A DNA stretch of 64,000 nt from Heyndrickxia acidicola (GCF_001636425.1 NZ_KV440953.1:2492847-2556846), one strand, 5' to 3'; positions 25,353 through 39,297 are shown, counted from the stretch's first letter. Translations and numbers: made by a program. Notes: generated by a model not told the origin, from the sequence alone.

Positions 25353-25382
25353 AACCGTTTCCCAATACTTTGAGAAACGGTT
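25353..25382 (-). terminator. Terminator downstream of the 181-aa hypothetical gene
   Basis: AACCGTTTC and GAAACGGTT are perfect 9-bp arms with a 12-nt loop. On the minus strand TTTGTTT follows. Nothing else recognisable lies in the 25081-25489 gap. Confidence 0.6.
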
Positions 25383-25489
25383 ATTTAAAAATTATTCTGT
25401 TATTAAATGATTACAATTGATTGATTTGAGAAACAGTATTAAAGCCAATTGCGGAAGAAACCGCTGCTCCCGCTCTAACATTCCTTCAT

Positions 25490-26035
25490 TTAACGGCCAT
25501 TGCGTGGATATTTCCATTTAATAAAATCATGAATTTGTTTGGTGCGCAGCCCTTCCATCAAAAGCTCAAACAATACATCCCTGTTCATTCCTACTGTTAT
25601 GGAATCATCTACTCCTTCATGAAGAACCAATGTATTCAGGACACCATTATTATACTCTTCTAAGGCTACGAAGCTCTGATAGGAACTTGTAGTCAATAAA
25701 TACACAATTGAATTGCTGCGGTGAAAAGAGGTTGCCACCCCCTTTTCTTGAAAACTGCTCTTTCGAAGAATTTGTTTTTGTCTTTCCAAATCTTCTTGTG
25801 CCTTCATTTTCCATGCATTCCTGGCACGGGCTGTTAATTCATTAAGATCAATCTCCAAAATAGCTGAAATGTACACAAGGTCGATGGCTGTCAGCTTATT
25901 TTCCTTCAGTCTGAATTCAAAAGCATCATAATCCCCAATGCTGACAGGGATTGTCAGCACTAATTGATCATGCAGCCACTTAGCTGGCTTTCCCTTTTTA
26001 TCCAACTCTGTCTTAATCATTTTTGCTACATCCAT
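25490..26035 (-). CDS. Hypothetical protein (181 aa)
   Basis: 181 residues, no signal peptide or membrane span. The first 70 residues (MIKTELDKKGKPAKWLHDQL ... AIDLVYISAILEIDLNELTARA) have the look of a Cro/C1-like helix-turn-helix, but no clear recognition helix can be named. A charged linker and a mixed alpha/beta C-terminal half follow. AAGGAGAAAATAGG precedes the ATG. It could be a regulator; I do not recognise the family. Confidence 0.6.
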   Translation of the reverse strand: MDVAKMIKTELDKKGKPAKWLHDQLVLTIPVSIGDYDAFEFRLKENKLTAIDLVYISAILEIDLNELTARARNAWKMKAQEDLERQKQILRKSSFQEKGVATSFHRSNSIVYLLTTSSYQSFVALEEYNNGVLNTLVLHEGVDDSITVGMNRDVLFELLMEGLRTKQIHDFIKWKYPRNGR

Positions 26036-26103
26036 GCTGCCTATTTTCTCCTTTTATTTTTTTTCTGACCTTCGCACTTCTGCACAGAACCCTTAAATTC
26101 ATT

Positions 26104-26268
26104 AAGGCTCTTTTCGTAAACTTTGTTGCTATTTGTATTAATGAATCTAGAATACACAGGATTCAGGATTGAAAACAAAATGACTGAAGACGAAAAGATG
26201 CCACGATGCCTCACTTATTACGGATTTAACACTTTTACGAAAAGCAACAATATATGCGAAAACAGCCT
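26104..26268 (+). repeat. Dispersed repeat family R1, copy A
   Basis: About 165 bp beginning AGGCTCTTTTCGTAAACTTT and ending GCAACAATATATGCGAAAAC. The related copies at 51593-51749 and 63712-63820 (both minus) share the two ends and the ACGAAAAGATGCC centre. The rest of the 26036-26728 gap shows no gene. Confidence 0.6.
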
Positions 26269-26594
26269 ATTAAAAATAAGGTTGAGGCTTCCTGCAGAAT
26301 AGATCACGACTGCAAGCTGATTTATCGAATAAAATTCTTCTGTAAAAATTTCAACAAGTACATATTTTAGTGAAAAGTACTATCTTGGCCATGGATATTA
26401 TCTTTTTTGGTAAGAAAGTTTTCTCATCATTGTAAAGAACAAAATCTCCCATAACCTAAAGATGTTATTTCAAATTAAAGCGGAGTAAGTTCTATCACCA
26501 TTAATCTTAAACTAAATTTCATTTTTATTAAATGGTGAATAATGAAGCTTCTATAAAAGGTGAGCCCATTTATAATTTATCAAAGACTATTAAA

Positions 26595-26626
26595 AAAGAA
26601 AGAATGACCGAAATCATTCTTTCTTT
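26595..26626 (-). terminator. Terminator of the MetX-like gene
   Basis: AAAGAAAGAATGA and TCATTCTTTCTTT form a perfect 13-bp stem with a 6-nt loop; TTTTTTAA follows on the minus strand. Confidence 0.75.
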
Positions 26627-26728
26627 GACGTAGCATGCAATTTTTTCTGCCTTTTTAAAAAATGAGTCTATAATTTTACCACTAAAATATACGTTGAACA
26701 TAAGAAAGGGAATCAAAGTTATAACTGT

Positions 26729-27811
26729 TTATTTCTCTAAAAATTGCTTTATAGGGTCTATAAAATCTTCATATTCCAAAAGCGCTGCCAAGTGGCCGCA
26801 ATCGGTCATCACCTCGTTATAGTGTGCGGTTTTTCCAAGCTTTTGCAGCCGCTCTACCATATCCCTGCTTTCTTGAGGAGGAAATAACAGATCGCTTGAT
26901 ACTGGCATCGCTAATACCTCTGCCTGCACTCTTTCTAATGCTTGTTCGTAGGAGCCGTAACCAATTTCAATATTGAACAATTGAATAGCCCTTGTAATAT
27001 AAGTCCAATGTTCAGCATCTATATTTCCTATCCGGCTGTCAATTGAATGATCAAGTTCTTGAAAATAGGTATGCGGTTGTTTTTCCCAGTCCCAATTTGT
27101 AAGCGGACCGGAAATCGGTAAAGGATGTCCCCATTGCTGTGTAGCAGCCTCGAAGGATCTGTTTTGAAAGGTCATCATTTTAATAGCCATTCGTAGTCCT
27201 TCTTCAGGCGATATTCGAATAGCATCTATCCCCATTTGAAGCGGCATCACACCTGTATAAGCAGAAATTCGCGGTCCGCTTATTACAGATATCACCTTCT
27301 GCATCATGTCAGGATAATCAACAGCCCATTGTATTGCCTGCATTCCTCCCATAGATGGACCGGCAACGCAATATAGTTTTTCTATGCCCAAAGATTTTAA
27401 AAGCTCATACTGCACCCTGACAAAATCACGTATAGTCACCTCTGGAAATATAAGACCATATTTTTTCCCGGTGTCTGGGTTTATAGAGGAAGGACCTGTT
27501 GTAATCACATGAGGATTGTTAGCATTAACATTGCACAGTACATCAGAACTGATAATAAAATAGCGATTCGTATCGAAGGCTTTTCCAGGACCAATCAGTC
27601 CATCCCACCAGCCGGTTTCTCCATTCTCTGGTTCATTGGCATATTTACCGGCAGCGTGGCTGCTTCCGCTGAAAAAATGGCAAATCAAAATGGCATTTGA
27701 ACGATCTTCGTTAAGTGTCCCATAGGTTTCATATCCTATCTGTATCGGTAAGCTAACTCCCGCTTCAAATGTAAATTCATTCATGCTAAAAGTACGTTTT
27801 TGAATTATCAT
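26729..27811 (-). CDS. MetX-like alpha/beta hydrolase (homoserine O-acetyltransferase family)
   Basis: 360 residues. Nucleophile Ser in VAGPSMGGMQAIQW, acid in SSDLLFPPQES and His in DCGHLAALLE give the MetX catalytic triad order; the N-terminal ETYGTLNEDRSNAILICH is family-typical. MetX acetylates homoserine for methionine synthesis. The usual LTHALSGDSHAAG oxyanion region reads ICHFFSGSSHAAG here, so a related acyltransferase or hydrolase is possible. The ATG at 27811 has AGGAGG upstream. Monocistronic, no S-box visible. Confidence 0.75.
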   Translation of the reverse strand: MIIQKRTFSMNEFTFEAGVSLPIQIGYETYGTLNEDRSNAILICHFFSGSSHAAGKYANEPENGETGWWDGLIGPGKAFDTNRYFIISSDVLCNVNANNPHVITTGPSSINPDTGKKYGLIFPEVTIRDFVRVQYELLKSLGIEKLYCVAGPSMGGMQAIQWAVDYPDMMQKVISVISGPRISAYTGVMPLQMGIDAIRISPEEGLRMAIKMMTFQNRSFEAATQQWGHPLPISGPLTNWDWEKQPHTYFQELDHSIDSRIGNIDAEHWTYITRAIQLFNIEIGYGSYEQALERVQAEVLAMPVSSDLLFPPQESRDMVERLQKLGKTAHYNEVMTDCGHLAALLEYEDFIDPIKQFLEK

Positions 27812-28245
27812 AAAAAAACCTCCTACATCCTAAAAACGATTATGATCTGCTCCTCAAGTTATTATCTTCTGCTATTTAAATTCTACCGCCCAGTTTTGCA
27901 CGAGTAAAATACATAAAAAGAATATTATGAATGCAATTTAATCATAGTTTGGAGGATAAAGGAGATGTTCTTTTTATTATATTCGCCAGCTTTTAGAACA
28001 CTATTGAGCTTTAACAGAGCTTACATATGAAGATATGAATGTATTAGATACTTCCCTAAGTGTATTTAACACACTACCTTTATGTTTAAAAAGATGGCTT
28101 TTAGCTTGTAGTCACGCCTGTGCTGGAATAAAAATCCCTCAAGTGTATTTTTATTTGAGTATCGAATTCTTGCCTTTCGTTCTGATATAAAAAGGAGAGC
28201 TCACCGAACAAATAGCACATATTCTCAGTTCATACCTATATCATT
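27812..28245. other. Gap of 434 bp without a recognised gene
   Basis: AT-rich. A 21-codon frame opens at about 27965 after GGAGGATAAAGGAG but has no recognisable product. No repeat or strong hairpin seen. Confidence 0.4.
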
Positions 28246-28728
28246 CTATTCGAAATCTTGTCTTCTTCCTGCCTTTTCTACTCTTTGGATGAGATGATAG
28301 TACATCAATACAATGAATAATAATATAGGATCCAGCAGAATTGAGTACCACCACTTCCACCAGCCATAATGGAAAAAACCCCAAGGCTCTGGTAATAAGG
28401 TAAACAGTTCATAAAGAAAAATGCAGATAGTCCAAAGAAATATATAGAATACTTTTCGAAGTAAGCTTTTTTGAAAAGGAAATTGATTTAAATAAACAAT
28501 GTTGATTGGCGGCACTAAGAAAATATAAGGAATCAGCCCTTTCCATTCGATTGCTTCTTTACTAAAGTACCAATATCCCTGATGTTTGATTAATACAACC
28601 ACATCAAACCATTGGTGGAAAGCAAATGAAAATACCCAAATATGGAGGATTTGATTAGGGGTTAATCGGGCATGAAATTTCATAAAGAGATAAGCCGCTA
28701 TCAAAACTGAAATCAATAACCCAATCAC
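28246..28728 (-). CDS. Integral membrane protein of the CBO0543 type
   Basis: 160 residues with four to five membrane segments and aromatic-rich loops (WGFFHYGWWKWWYSILLDP). The family is common in Firmicutes and has no known function. GTG at 28728 is preceded by AAAGGAGGAAATTAG. Other members of the same general type are at 47292 and 48133 in this window. Confidence 0.65.
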   Translation of the reverse strand: MIGLLISVLIAAYLFMKFHARLTPNQILHIWVFSFAFHQWFDVVVLIKHQGYWYFSKEAIEWKGLIPYIFLVPPINIVYLNQFPFQKSLLRKVFYIFLWTICIFLYELFTLLPEPWGFFHYGWWKWWYSILLDPILLFIVLMYYHLIQRVEKAGRRQDFE

Positions 28729-28785
28729 CTAATTTCCTCCTTTCTGTTCAGATATTTTATAGCTTCCTTACAAGCTTTCCTGACC

Positions 28786-29416
28786 TTAAGATAATAGTGA
28801 CACCATTCGATTCGCCGCCCTCTGCATAACTCTTATATGGGAGACGTTGATGTTAGTACGAATGGTAATATTCTTTTTTTCTTTTTCTTTTAGTGTAACC
28901 TCGTATGGAGGGTGATAATAATTCATCAGACTATTGAATAATACGTGATCGTTATATTCTTTGCTGTCATAAAACTCAATTGTAAACCTCACATTTTTAC
29001 GGCTATAATTGACAATCGGAAGCTGGCAAATTCCAGTCATCATATCTTTATGCCTCATTCCAAATGGGCAATGACTATTGGATCTATTATAGGAGAGTGC
29101 ATAAATTCCATTAGCAAAGCTTCTCTGATACACTGTAATTAGAGCAGACGGCAAGAATAAAACAAGAATAAAAGCGAGGATAGTCGTTCTGAATATATAT
29201 TGATCCAGAGAGTTAACCAAAAGAATAAGCCCTGCAATGAGCAGGAACAGTGCAGTTATCCCCGTAATCTGTAAATGATTTATACTCCAGCGGGATGTGC
29301 AAAAGGGTAAAAATAGCTACGCCCAAAGGAGCCGAATTAGGAAATGTAAGGGCTAACAGGTCCGCAGCCGCTAAAAAAGCTACAGCTATATAAAACAATT
29401 TCTTACTGCTTATCAT
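28786..29416 (-). pseudogene. Small membrane protein gene broken by a frameshift
   Basis: Two overlapping frames read as one protein. The first (from 29416, GGGGGTATT upstream) gives MISSKKLFYIAVAFLAAADL ... FTLLHIPLEYKS, then loses its hydrophobic character and stops at 29213. The second frame, read from about 29290, gives NHLQITGITALFLLIAGLILL and then continues as a soluble domain to 28786 (FTIEFYDSKEY). The join is within about 29265-29290. The downstream frame has only a TTG without a ribosome binding site. Either a real mutation or a sequencing error. Function unknown. Confidence 0.6.
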
Positions 29417-29649
29417 AATACCCCCATATTTTTCCTTTTTTATTCATTTTACCATATAACAGAGGGGTATAGATTCAAAATTGATATATTTTCAATACAT
29501 ATATTGGTTATTATATCCATTAAACAAACTTTTTAAATAAATAAAAAATGTGTAAGGCGGGAAAAGATTGAATTCCTTTTCTAATGATCAATTTACTCGC
29601 TTTCATTTTATAGTTATCTTACAATATAATATTAAGCTGCAATGCTGTA

Positions 29650-29752
29650 ACTAGTTTGCCTGGCAGCTATGCTGAAAGGCGTGTGAAACAACCGTTACAC
29701 ACGAATGAGCTAAAAAACAATAGATTTCTTTAATAAAGCCCTTTTAAGAAAT
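29650..29752 (-). repeat. Dispersed repeat family R2, minus-strand copy
   Basis: Minus strand reads GGGCTTTATTAAAGAAATCT, then TTGTTTTTTAGCTCATTCG, then the GTTTCACACGCCTTTCAGC palindrome arm. Related copies are at 40833, 43174, 52842 and 54515. It lies in a 1-kb gap (29417-30431). Confidence 0.55.
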
Positions 29753-30144
29753 ATGACAAATAAAACTGCTCTTTTTCAGGAGTAGTTTTTCTTTGACAAA
29801 TATCCTTTTTAGAATAATCAGCTTGGAAATCGGCATTGTAAGGCAGAACCTGAAAAAAAGGCTGTTTATGCAACATATATTTTTATAAAGAAGATTTAAT
29901 TAATGAATAGTGCCTGATAAGCTAGATCCACATGCTGCAAGAAGCATTGGAGGACTATTCGGAGAAAGGAGAACGATGATGCAATTTCATTCCAAGGGCA
30001 CCGTGACCTAATTAGAAGTGTATTTTTGGAAGGCTAAGCTATGTAAAGCTTGTTCAATCTGCTGTTGAATGAAGCAGGGGAAAATACGAAGGGTAATCTG
30101 TCTACCAATAAAGCTCCTTTAATAGAGTTATACAGTTATACAGG

Positions 30145-30300
30145 GAGGAGTTAATCCTTATCATTTTATTATGGGAGCAAAGGCACCTCTTCCTTGAGAT
30201 GCAGGCGACAATCCCTGGAACTGCTCCTGGGTATATGACCATGACCAGGGTAAACTAGTAAAAGTACAAACCTCAAAAAAGAAAGCAAAAAAAGTACACT
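30145..30300 (+). pseudogene. Possible C-terminal gene remnant
   Basis: One frame reads NPYHFIMGAKAPLP, a stop, DAGDNPWNCSWVYDHDQGKL and a lysine-rich tail before a second stop. The composition looks protein-like, but no intact gene or family is recognised. Low confidence. Confidence 0.25.
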
Positions 30301-30431
30301 AAATAACAAACTTTTCACGTTAGCGGTGTTTTTCTTGTTAATCAAATGAATGTCCTAGTTCAACTCACCCGTTTGTTGAAGTACATTTCCTCACAAAATT
30401 TATGGCAATTAAGAACTAACCGGAAAATTAG

Positions 30432-30944
30432 CTATTGTCCAATTAAATTATAACGCCAATTATTGCACCGCATAAAGCTTCCTGGAGGATATTCAAATTC
30501 GCATTCAGAGATAAACTGAAAATCAAGCTTCCGACAAACTGCATTAGAAGCAGGATTATCAATCGATGGGAATGCGTGGATGTATTTATATTTGTTCTCA
30601 CTAGATGCTTCTACAATTGCTAACCTTACCGCTTTTGTAGCTATTCCTATCCCTTGATAAGAGGGTAGAACGCTCCAACCAGTTTCATATACATTTTCAT
30701 CATTCCAAGTAGCTTGCCAATACCCTACAGAACCTATTGGTTCTAATTCTGGTAACAATTTAATGCTGAACATACGTCCTCTATTTCCCAGTTCAAGATA
30801 TCGTTTATGTCGATTTAAAATCTGCTCTTTACTCTCAGGACCTCCAAGATGCTGCATCATTTCTGGAGCGTTTATAAGAAAAAGTAAATCAAGGTCATTA
30901 TCCTCCCATGTCTTTATCTGAATGCTATGATTACTTGCTTCCAA
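30432..30944 (-). CDS. GNAT-family N-acetyltransferase (RimJ/RimL-like)
   Basis: 170 residues. Acetyl-CoA-binding motif A is seen as YETGWSVLPSYQGIGIATKAVRLAI, and a typical GNAT C-terminus follows (PASNAVCRKLDFQFISE). TTG at 30944 is taken as start: AAGGGG lies about 11 nt upstream and no ATG or GTG is available in frame. The substrate, a small molecule or protein N-terminus, is unknown. Monocistronic. Confidence 0.8.
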   Translation of the reverse strand: MEASNHSIQIKTWEDNDLDLLFLINAPEMMQHLGGPESKEQILNRHKRYLELGNRGRMFSIKLLPELEPIGSVGYWQATWNDENVYETGWSVLPSYQGIGIATKAVRLAIVEASSENKYKYIHAFPSIDNPASNAVCRKLDFQFISECEFEYPPGSFMRCNNWRYNLIGQ

Positions 30945-31047
30945 ATTTTTTTCATCCCCTTCACCACTTATTATTTACTCTTTCTTTACATAAGTTGCCG
31001 GTCACTGTTTGGCAGCTCTTTCTTTTTGTGCAGAACGGGGAGGTTAG

Positions 31048-31179
31048 TTAAACAACCATATCATTAAAAAGAGGATTTTTAGCCAGGATAAGAAATGTAA
31101 TTTTATAAATCTTAGCTATATCTTGATTAGTCATTTTGTCTAACAAATTCTTTTCTAGTTCTTCTTTAGTTGGCAGCAT
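31048..31179 (-). CDS. Very small protein (43 aa), possibly a truncated helix-turn-helix protein
   Basis: MLPTKEELEKNLLDKMTNQDIAKIYKITF begins like a sequence-specific helix-turn-helix module, then runs into a hydrophobic tail and stops. GAGGTG lies 7 nt before the ATG at 31179. It may be a fragment of a longer gene. The rest of the 30945-31486 gap shows nothing else. Confidence 0.4.
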   Translation of the reverse strand: MLPTKEELEKNLLDKMTNQDIAKIYKITFLILAKNPLFNDMVV

Positions 31180-31486
31180 AAAAAATCACCTCGATACTTT
31201 TATATCTTGGTGATCGAATTTGTAAATATAAAATCAATATTTTATTAATTCAAACGAGTCCTCTATTCAATTCCCGAAACCGTAAGGAGAATGGCCGAAC
31301 AGATTCTGTTGGAAGTAGAAACCAATGTGAAAGCCCAGTTTCCGAGTGCAGCCCATATGTGTTCCTGGGCCGAGCCGACCTTGTACCAGACCAGAATGAA
31401 AGTGCAGGTAAGAGGAAATCAGCCAAGACCAAAAAAGGAAACAAGTATTTAAGTTCTGCATTAACGGAAACAGCTCATTCATTTCG

Positions 31487-31984
31487 TTAGGACCAATCAA
31501 CGCCGCTCCAAGAGGATTGCAACTTTCGCAACAGAACAATTTGGCCGAGATGATACGTATCATGCATCATGATATTGCTGAGTAAACGCTCAATAGAGTA
31601 ACTGTTAGCTGCATACGGAGCTGTTAACTTTTCATCGTCAAGGTCCGCAATGACCGTTTTTAATTTATTCATGACTTCATAAAGGCGCTGCACTGTCTGG
31701 TCCCACCCAATTTCGTCTTCTGGATTCCCCGGGTTTCCAAAGGTTTCATCATTGCCTTCTGCTTTATGCGGATTCTCTGTGCCCTTAATTCGATGGATCA
31801 CGTCTTCATTCCAAAATATCAAGTGGTTGACAATCTGCCAAATCGAATTGCTGATTCCCGAACTTGTCCATGCTGCCTCAGCTGCGATGACTCCATGAAG
31901 CGCCTGATCCATGGATGCAAACCACTCATTCTTATAGCAATGCATGTCGAGTTGTTCTAAAAACATTTTGGCTACAACTTGCAT
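31487..31984 (-). CDS. DinB-family protein
   Basis: 165-residue four-helix DinB/YfiT-type protein. Potential metal-binding histidines are visible in WQIVNHLIFWNEDV and in MMHDTYHLGQIVLLRK, the latter the family's C-terminal DxYHxGQ motif. Family members are thiol-dependent enzymes or of unknown role. GAGGAG precedes the ATG at 31984. Shorter frames overlapping its 3' end are not genes. Confidence 0.87.
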   Translation of the reverse strand: MQVVAKMFLEQLDMHCYKNEWFASMDQALHGVIAAEAAWTSSGISNSIWQIVNHLIFWNEDVIHRIKGTENPHKAEGNDETFGNPGNPEDEIGWDQTVQRLYEVMNKLKTVIADLDDEKLTAPYAANSYSIERLLSNIMMHDTYHLGQIVLLRKLQSSWSGVDWS

Positions 31985-32059
31985 AAAACCAATCTCCTCA
32001 CTGTTTAGTGTAATCTTTCAAAGTTAAAAGACATGAAAAAATCTGAGTTATAGTATAAA

Positions 32060-32282
32060 TTAATCGTTACTAAAAAGGTATAAACCAAAACCAAGCGTAT
32101 CCCTTCCATATTGCAGATACATTTCTCTCCAGCTTCTAATTCTCTCCAATATGGCAGGCTAATCCCAATCTTCCGGGTGACGATAACAATAATCCTCAAT
32201 CGATTTCGAAAACAACCATTCATACGCATCAAAATCATCTTCATTTACTACTGTCGTCAATATAACGAAAAAATGTTCTCAA
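32060..32282 (-). pseudogene. Decayed small gene (frameshift plus in-frame stop)
   Basis: After GGAGGATTTCA, a TTG-initiated frame reads MRTFFRYIDDSS. After a one-base shift the frame continues as EDDFDAYEWLFSKSIEDYCYRHPEDWD, a stop, and PAILERIRSWREMYLQYGRD TLGFGLYLFSND. The protein-like sequence on both sides of the stop shows a recently lost gene. Family not recognised. Confidence 0.6.
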
Positions 32283-32342
32283 TGAAATCCTCCAATCATT
32301 TATTTTGAGAATACAACAAAACCAAGTTCACTAGGACTTATT

Positions 32343-32642
32343 CTACTCATCCAGTTTAAATTCCTTCATCATGTACTTGACTACGATCTTTATTCTCTCT
32401 TTAAAGTACAAAATAATATTTTCAATATCTGATTGTGTCAAATCAATTTTCTGCTTTTCAAGCCCAATTCCATCCATCGCTTTTTAGAAAGAGGAAAACA
32501 CATTTCTGCAGTATTCAATAGTAGCAAGTTTTAATTTTTTCAACATACAATGTCTTTCAAACTTTTCTATAGCCTCTTCATCTGTGAGCGACCTTTTTAA
32601 TAATTTCTTTTCTTCAACTGTAAGTTCATTTGAACGTCTCAA
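32343..32642 (-). pseudogene. Decayed small gene with one in-frame stop
   Basis: TTG at 32642 follows GGAGGGATTAAT. The frame reads MRRSNELTVEEKKLLKRSLT ... EYCRNVFSSF, TAA at 32486-32484, then KAMDGIGLEKQKIDLTQSDIENIILYFKERIKIV ... KLDE and a stop at 32343. The charged helical character is continuous across the TAA, so this is one about 99-codon gene with a nonsense mutation, or a 52-aa protein. Family not recognised. Confidence 0.5.
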
Positions 32643-32710
32643 ATTAATCCCTCCACTTCGTACGATTCATCTCGTATGATTTTCTTCAAAATAGTCGTAT
32701 GCAAGATAAC

Positions 32711-32744
32711 AAAAAAAGACCTCCAACAAAGTGTTGAAAGTCTT
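32711..32744 (-). terminator. Terminator of the rRNA-tRNA operon
   Basis: Minus strand AAGACTTTCAACAC and GTTGGAGGTCTT pair with some G-U, followed by TTTTTTT. It lies 30 bp beyond the last tRNA (Leu). Confidence 0.7.
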
Positions 32745-32775
32745 TTGATATAAGGCTTGGCTACCTTATAAATGA

Positions 32776-32857
32776 TACCGGTGGTCGGGGTCGAACCGAC
32801 ACTTCCGAAGAAACACGATTTTGAGTCGTGCGCGTCTGCCAATTCCGCCACACCGGC
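32776..32857 (-). tRNA. tRNA-Leu (CAA)
   Basis: Cloverleaf with 5' GCCGGTG and 3' CACCGGTA, variable arm, anticodon loop CTCAAAA. Last tRNA of the operon. Confidence 0.95.
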
Positions 32858-32869
32858 ATATGTTTATGG

Positions 32870-32940
<71 letters not shown>

Positions 32941-32948
32941 AACATTGG

Positions 32949-33020
32949 AGCGGAAGACGGGATTCGAACCCGCGACCCCCACCTTGGCAAGGTGGTGTTC
33001 TACCACTGAACTACTTCCGC
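32949..33020 (-). tRNA. tRNA-Gly (GCC)
   Basis: Acceptor GCGGAAG/CTTCCGC, anticodon loop TTGCCAA, CCA encoded. Confidence 0.96.
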
Positions 33021-33046
33021 GTTTCAGGAAAAATACTTCCTGAGGA

Positions 33047-33118
33047 CTGGGCTAGCTGGATTCGAACCAACGAATGACGGAGTCAAAGTCCGTTGCCTTA
33101 CCGCTTGGCTATAGCCCA
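33047..33118 (-). tRNA. tRNA-Gln (TTG)
   Basis: Acceptor TGGGCTA/TAGCCCA, anticodon loop CTTTGAC; the 3' CCA is not encoded. Confidence 0.95.
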
Positions 33119-33156
33119 TCAATAAGATATTATATGTTCTGTATTATATCATATGG

Positions 33157-33230
33157 GGCGGCTGATGGGAATCGAACCCACGAATGTCGGAACCACAATC
33201 CGATGCGTTAACCACTTCGCCACAGCCGCC
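33157..33230 (-). tRNA. tRNA-His (GTG)
   Basis: Acceptor GCGGCTG/CAGCCGC with the extra 5' G (G-1) of tRNA-His, anticodon loop TTGTGGT, CCA encoded. Confidence 0.96.
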
Positions 33231-33240
33231 ATAATATTGG

Positions 33241-33311
33241 CAGGGGTAGTAGGAATCGAACCCACACCAAAGGTTTTGGAGACCTTCGTTCTACCTTTAA
33301 ACTATACCCCT
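33241..33311 (-). tRNA. tRNA-Trp (CCA)
   Basis: Acceptor AGGGGTA/TACCCCT, anticodon loop CTCCAAA, CCA end encoded. Confidence 0.96.
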
Positions 33312-33318
33312 ATAATGG

Positions 33319-33399
33319 TGGAGGGGGACGGATTCGAACCGCCGAACCCGAAGGAGCGGATTTACAGTCCGCCGCGTTTAGCCACTTCGCTACCCCTCC
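33319..33399 (-). tRNA. tRNA-Tyr (GTA)
   Basis: Acceptor GGAGGGG/CCCCTCC, anticodon loop CTGTAAA, long variable arm, CCA encoded. Confidence 0.96.
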
Positions 33400-33411
33400 A
33401 AATAATGCTGG

Positions 33412-33484
<73 letters not shown>

Positions 33485-33492
33485 ATGAATGG

Positions 33493-33565
33493 TGGCTCAG
33501 GACGGAATCGAACCGCCGACACAAGGATTTTCAGTCCTTTGCTCTACCGACTGAGCTACTGAGCC
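33493..33565 (-). tRNA. tRNA-Phe (GAA)
   Basis: Acceptor GGCTCAG/CTGAGCC, anticodon loop CTGAAAA, CCA encoded. Confidence 0.96.
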
Positions 33566-33599
33566 AAATGATTTCCAGCAATATGTATTTTATAAATGG

Positions 33600-33672
33600 C
33601 GGTCCCGACGGGAATCGAACCCGCGATCTCCTGCGTGACAGGCAGGCGTGATAACCGCTACACTACGGGACC
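33600..33672 (-). tRNA. tRNA-Asp (GTC)
   Basis: Acceptor GGTCCCG/CGGGACC, anticodon loop CTGTCAC, CCA encoded. Confidence 0.96.
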
Positions 33673-33675
33673 AGA

Positions 33676-33749
<74 letters not shown>

Positions 33750-33761
33750 ATAATATCATGG

Positions 33762-33834
33762 TGGAGGATGACGGGTTCGAACCGCCGACCCCCTGCTTGT
33801 AAGGCAGGTGCTCTCCCAGCTGAGCTAATCCTCC
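33762..33834 (-). tRNA. tRNA-Val (TAC)
   Basis: Acceptor GGAGGAT/ATCCTCC, anticodon loop CTTACAA, CCA encoded. Confidence 0.96.
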
Positions 33835-33861
33835 AATGTATCTATTAAATTAATTAATTGG

Positions 33862-33933
33862 TGACCCGTACGGGATTCGAACCCGTGTTACCGCCGTGAA
33901 AGGGCGGTGTCTTAACCGCTTGACCAACGGGCC
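33862..33933 (-). tRNA. tRNA-Glu (TTC)
   Basis: Acceptor GGCCCGT/ACGGGTC, anticodon loop CTTTCAC, CCA encoded. Confidence 0.96.
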
Positions 33934-33946
33934 ATAAATATATTAT

Positions 33947-34037
33947 GGCGGAGAGCAAGGGATTCGAACCCTTGAGACAGCGTTGACCGTCTACACGATT
34001 TCCAATCGTGCTCCTTCGACCTCTCGGACAGCTCTCC
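33947..34037 (-). tRNA. tRNA-Ser (GGA)
   Basis: Acceptor GGAGAGC/GCTCTCC, anticodon loop TTGGAAA, long variable arm, CCA encoded. Confidence 0.96.
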
Positions 34038-34047
34038 ATATAAGTGG

Positions 34048-34119
34048 CTCCGCAGGTAGGACTCGAACCTACGACCGATCGGTTAACAGCCGATAGCTCT
34101 ACCACTGAGCTACTGCGGA
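34048..34119 (-). tRNA. tRNA-Asn (GTT)
   Basis: Acceptor TCCGCAG/CTGCGGA, anticodon loop CTGTTAA, CCA encoded. First tRNA after the 5S gene. Confidence 0.96.
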
Positions 34120-34130
34120 ATAATATCAGC

Positions 34131-34245
<115 letters not shown>

Positions 34246-34363
34246 CCTTTAAGACATATATTATTATACATGTTTGTGAGAAAATATCAAGTATAAATTT
34301 GAAAATTATTCTCTCAAAACTAGATATGAGAAACCAAGTAATAACGTTGAATCGTCTTTTATA

Positions 34364-34508
34364 TTGTCCAGCTACAGTGGAAGGTTAAAAAGCAAACCTT
34401 CCTACTCCTAGTTCCTCGAGGTCATAATCTGTATTGCTCTGTGGCAAAAGGCGCCACGCCGCAATCCATCTTATGCTTGTCGGAACTAAACAGTCGCTTT
34501 CGCTTTTC
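34364..34508 (-). repeat. R3-family repeat inside the 23S-5S spacer
   Basis: Minus strand starts GAAAAGCGAAAGCGACTG, contains GACAAGCATAAGA and ends TAGCTGGACAA, as do the Bacillaceae repeats at 52244 and 54337. It makes the 23S-5S spacer about 267 bp. The middle also holds an inverted repeat AAGGTTTGC/GCAAACCTT-like (about 34380-34402). Confidence 0.6.
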
Positions 34509-34512
34509 TATT

Positions 34513-39176
<4,664 letters not shown>

Positions 39177-39297
39177 AAAGAGTTGATATAGCTCTTAAAG
39201 TTGTTGTCTATATTAAGACAAAGAATTAACGTTGACGTTTCTGTTTTGTTTAGTTTTCAAAGAACTATGCATTCGCTTTTGTGACAGCGACTTTTTA

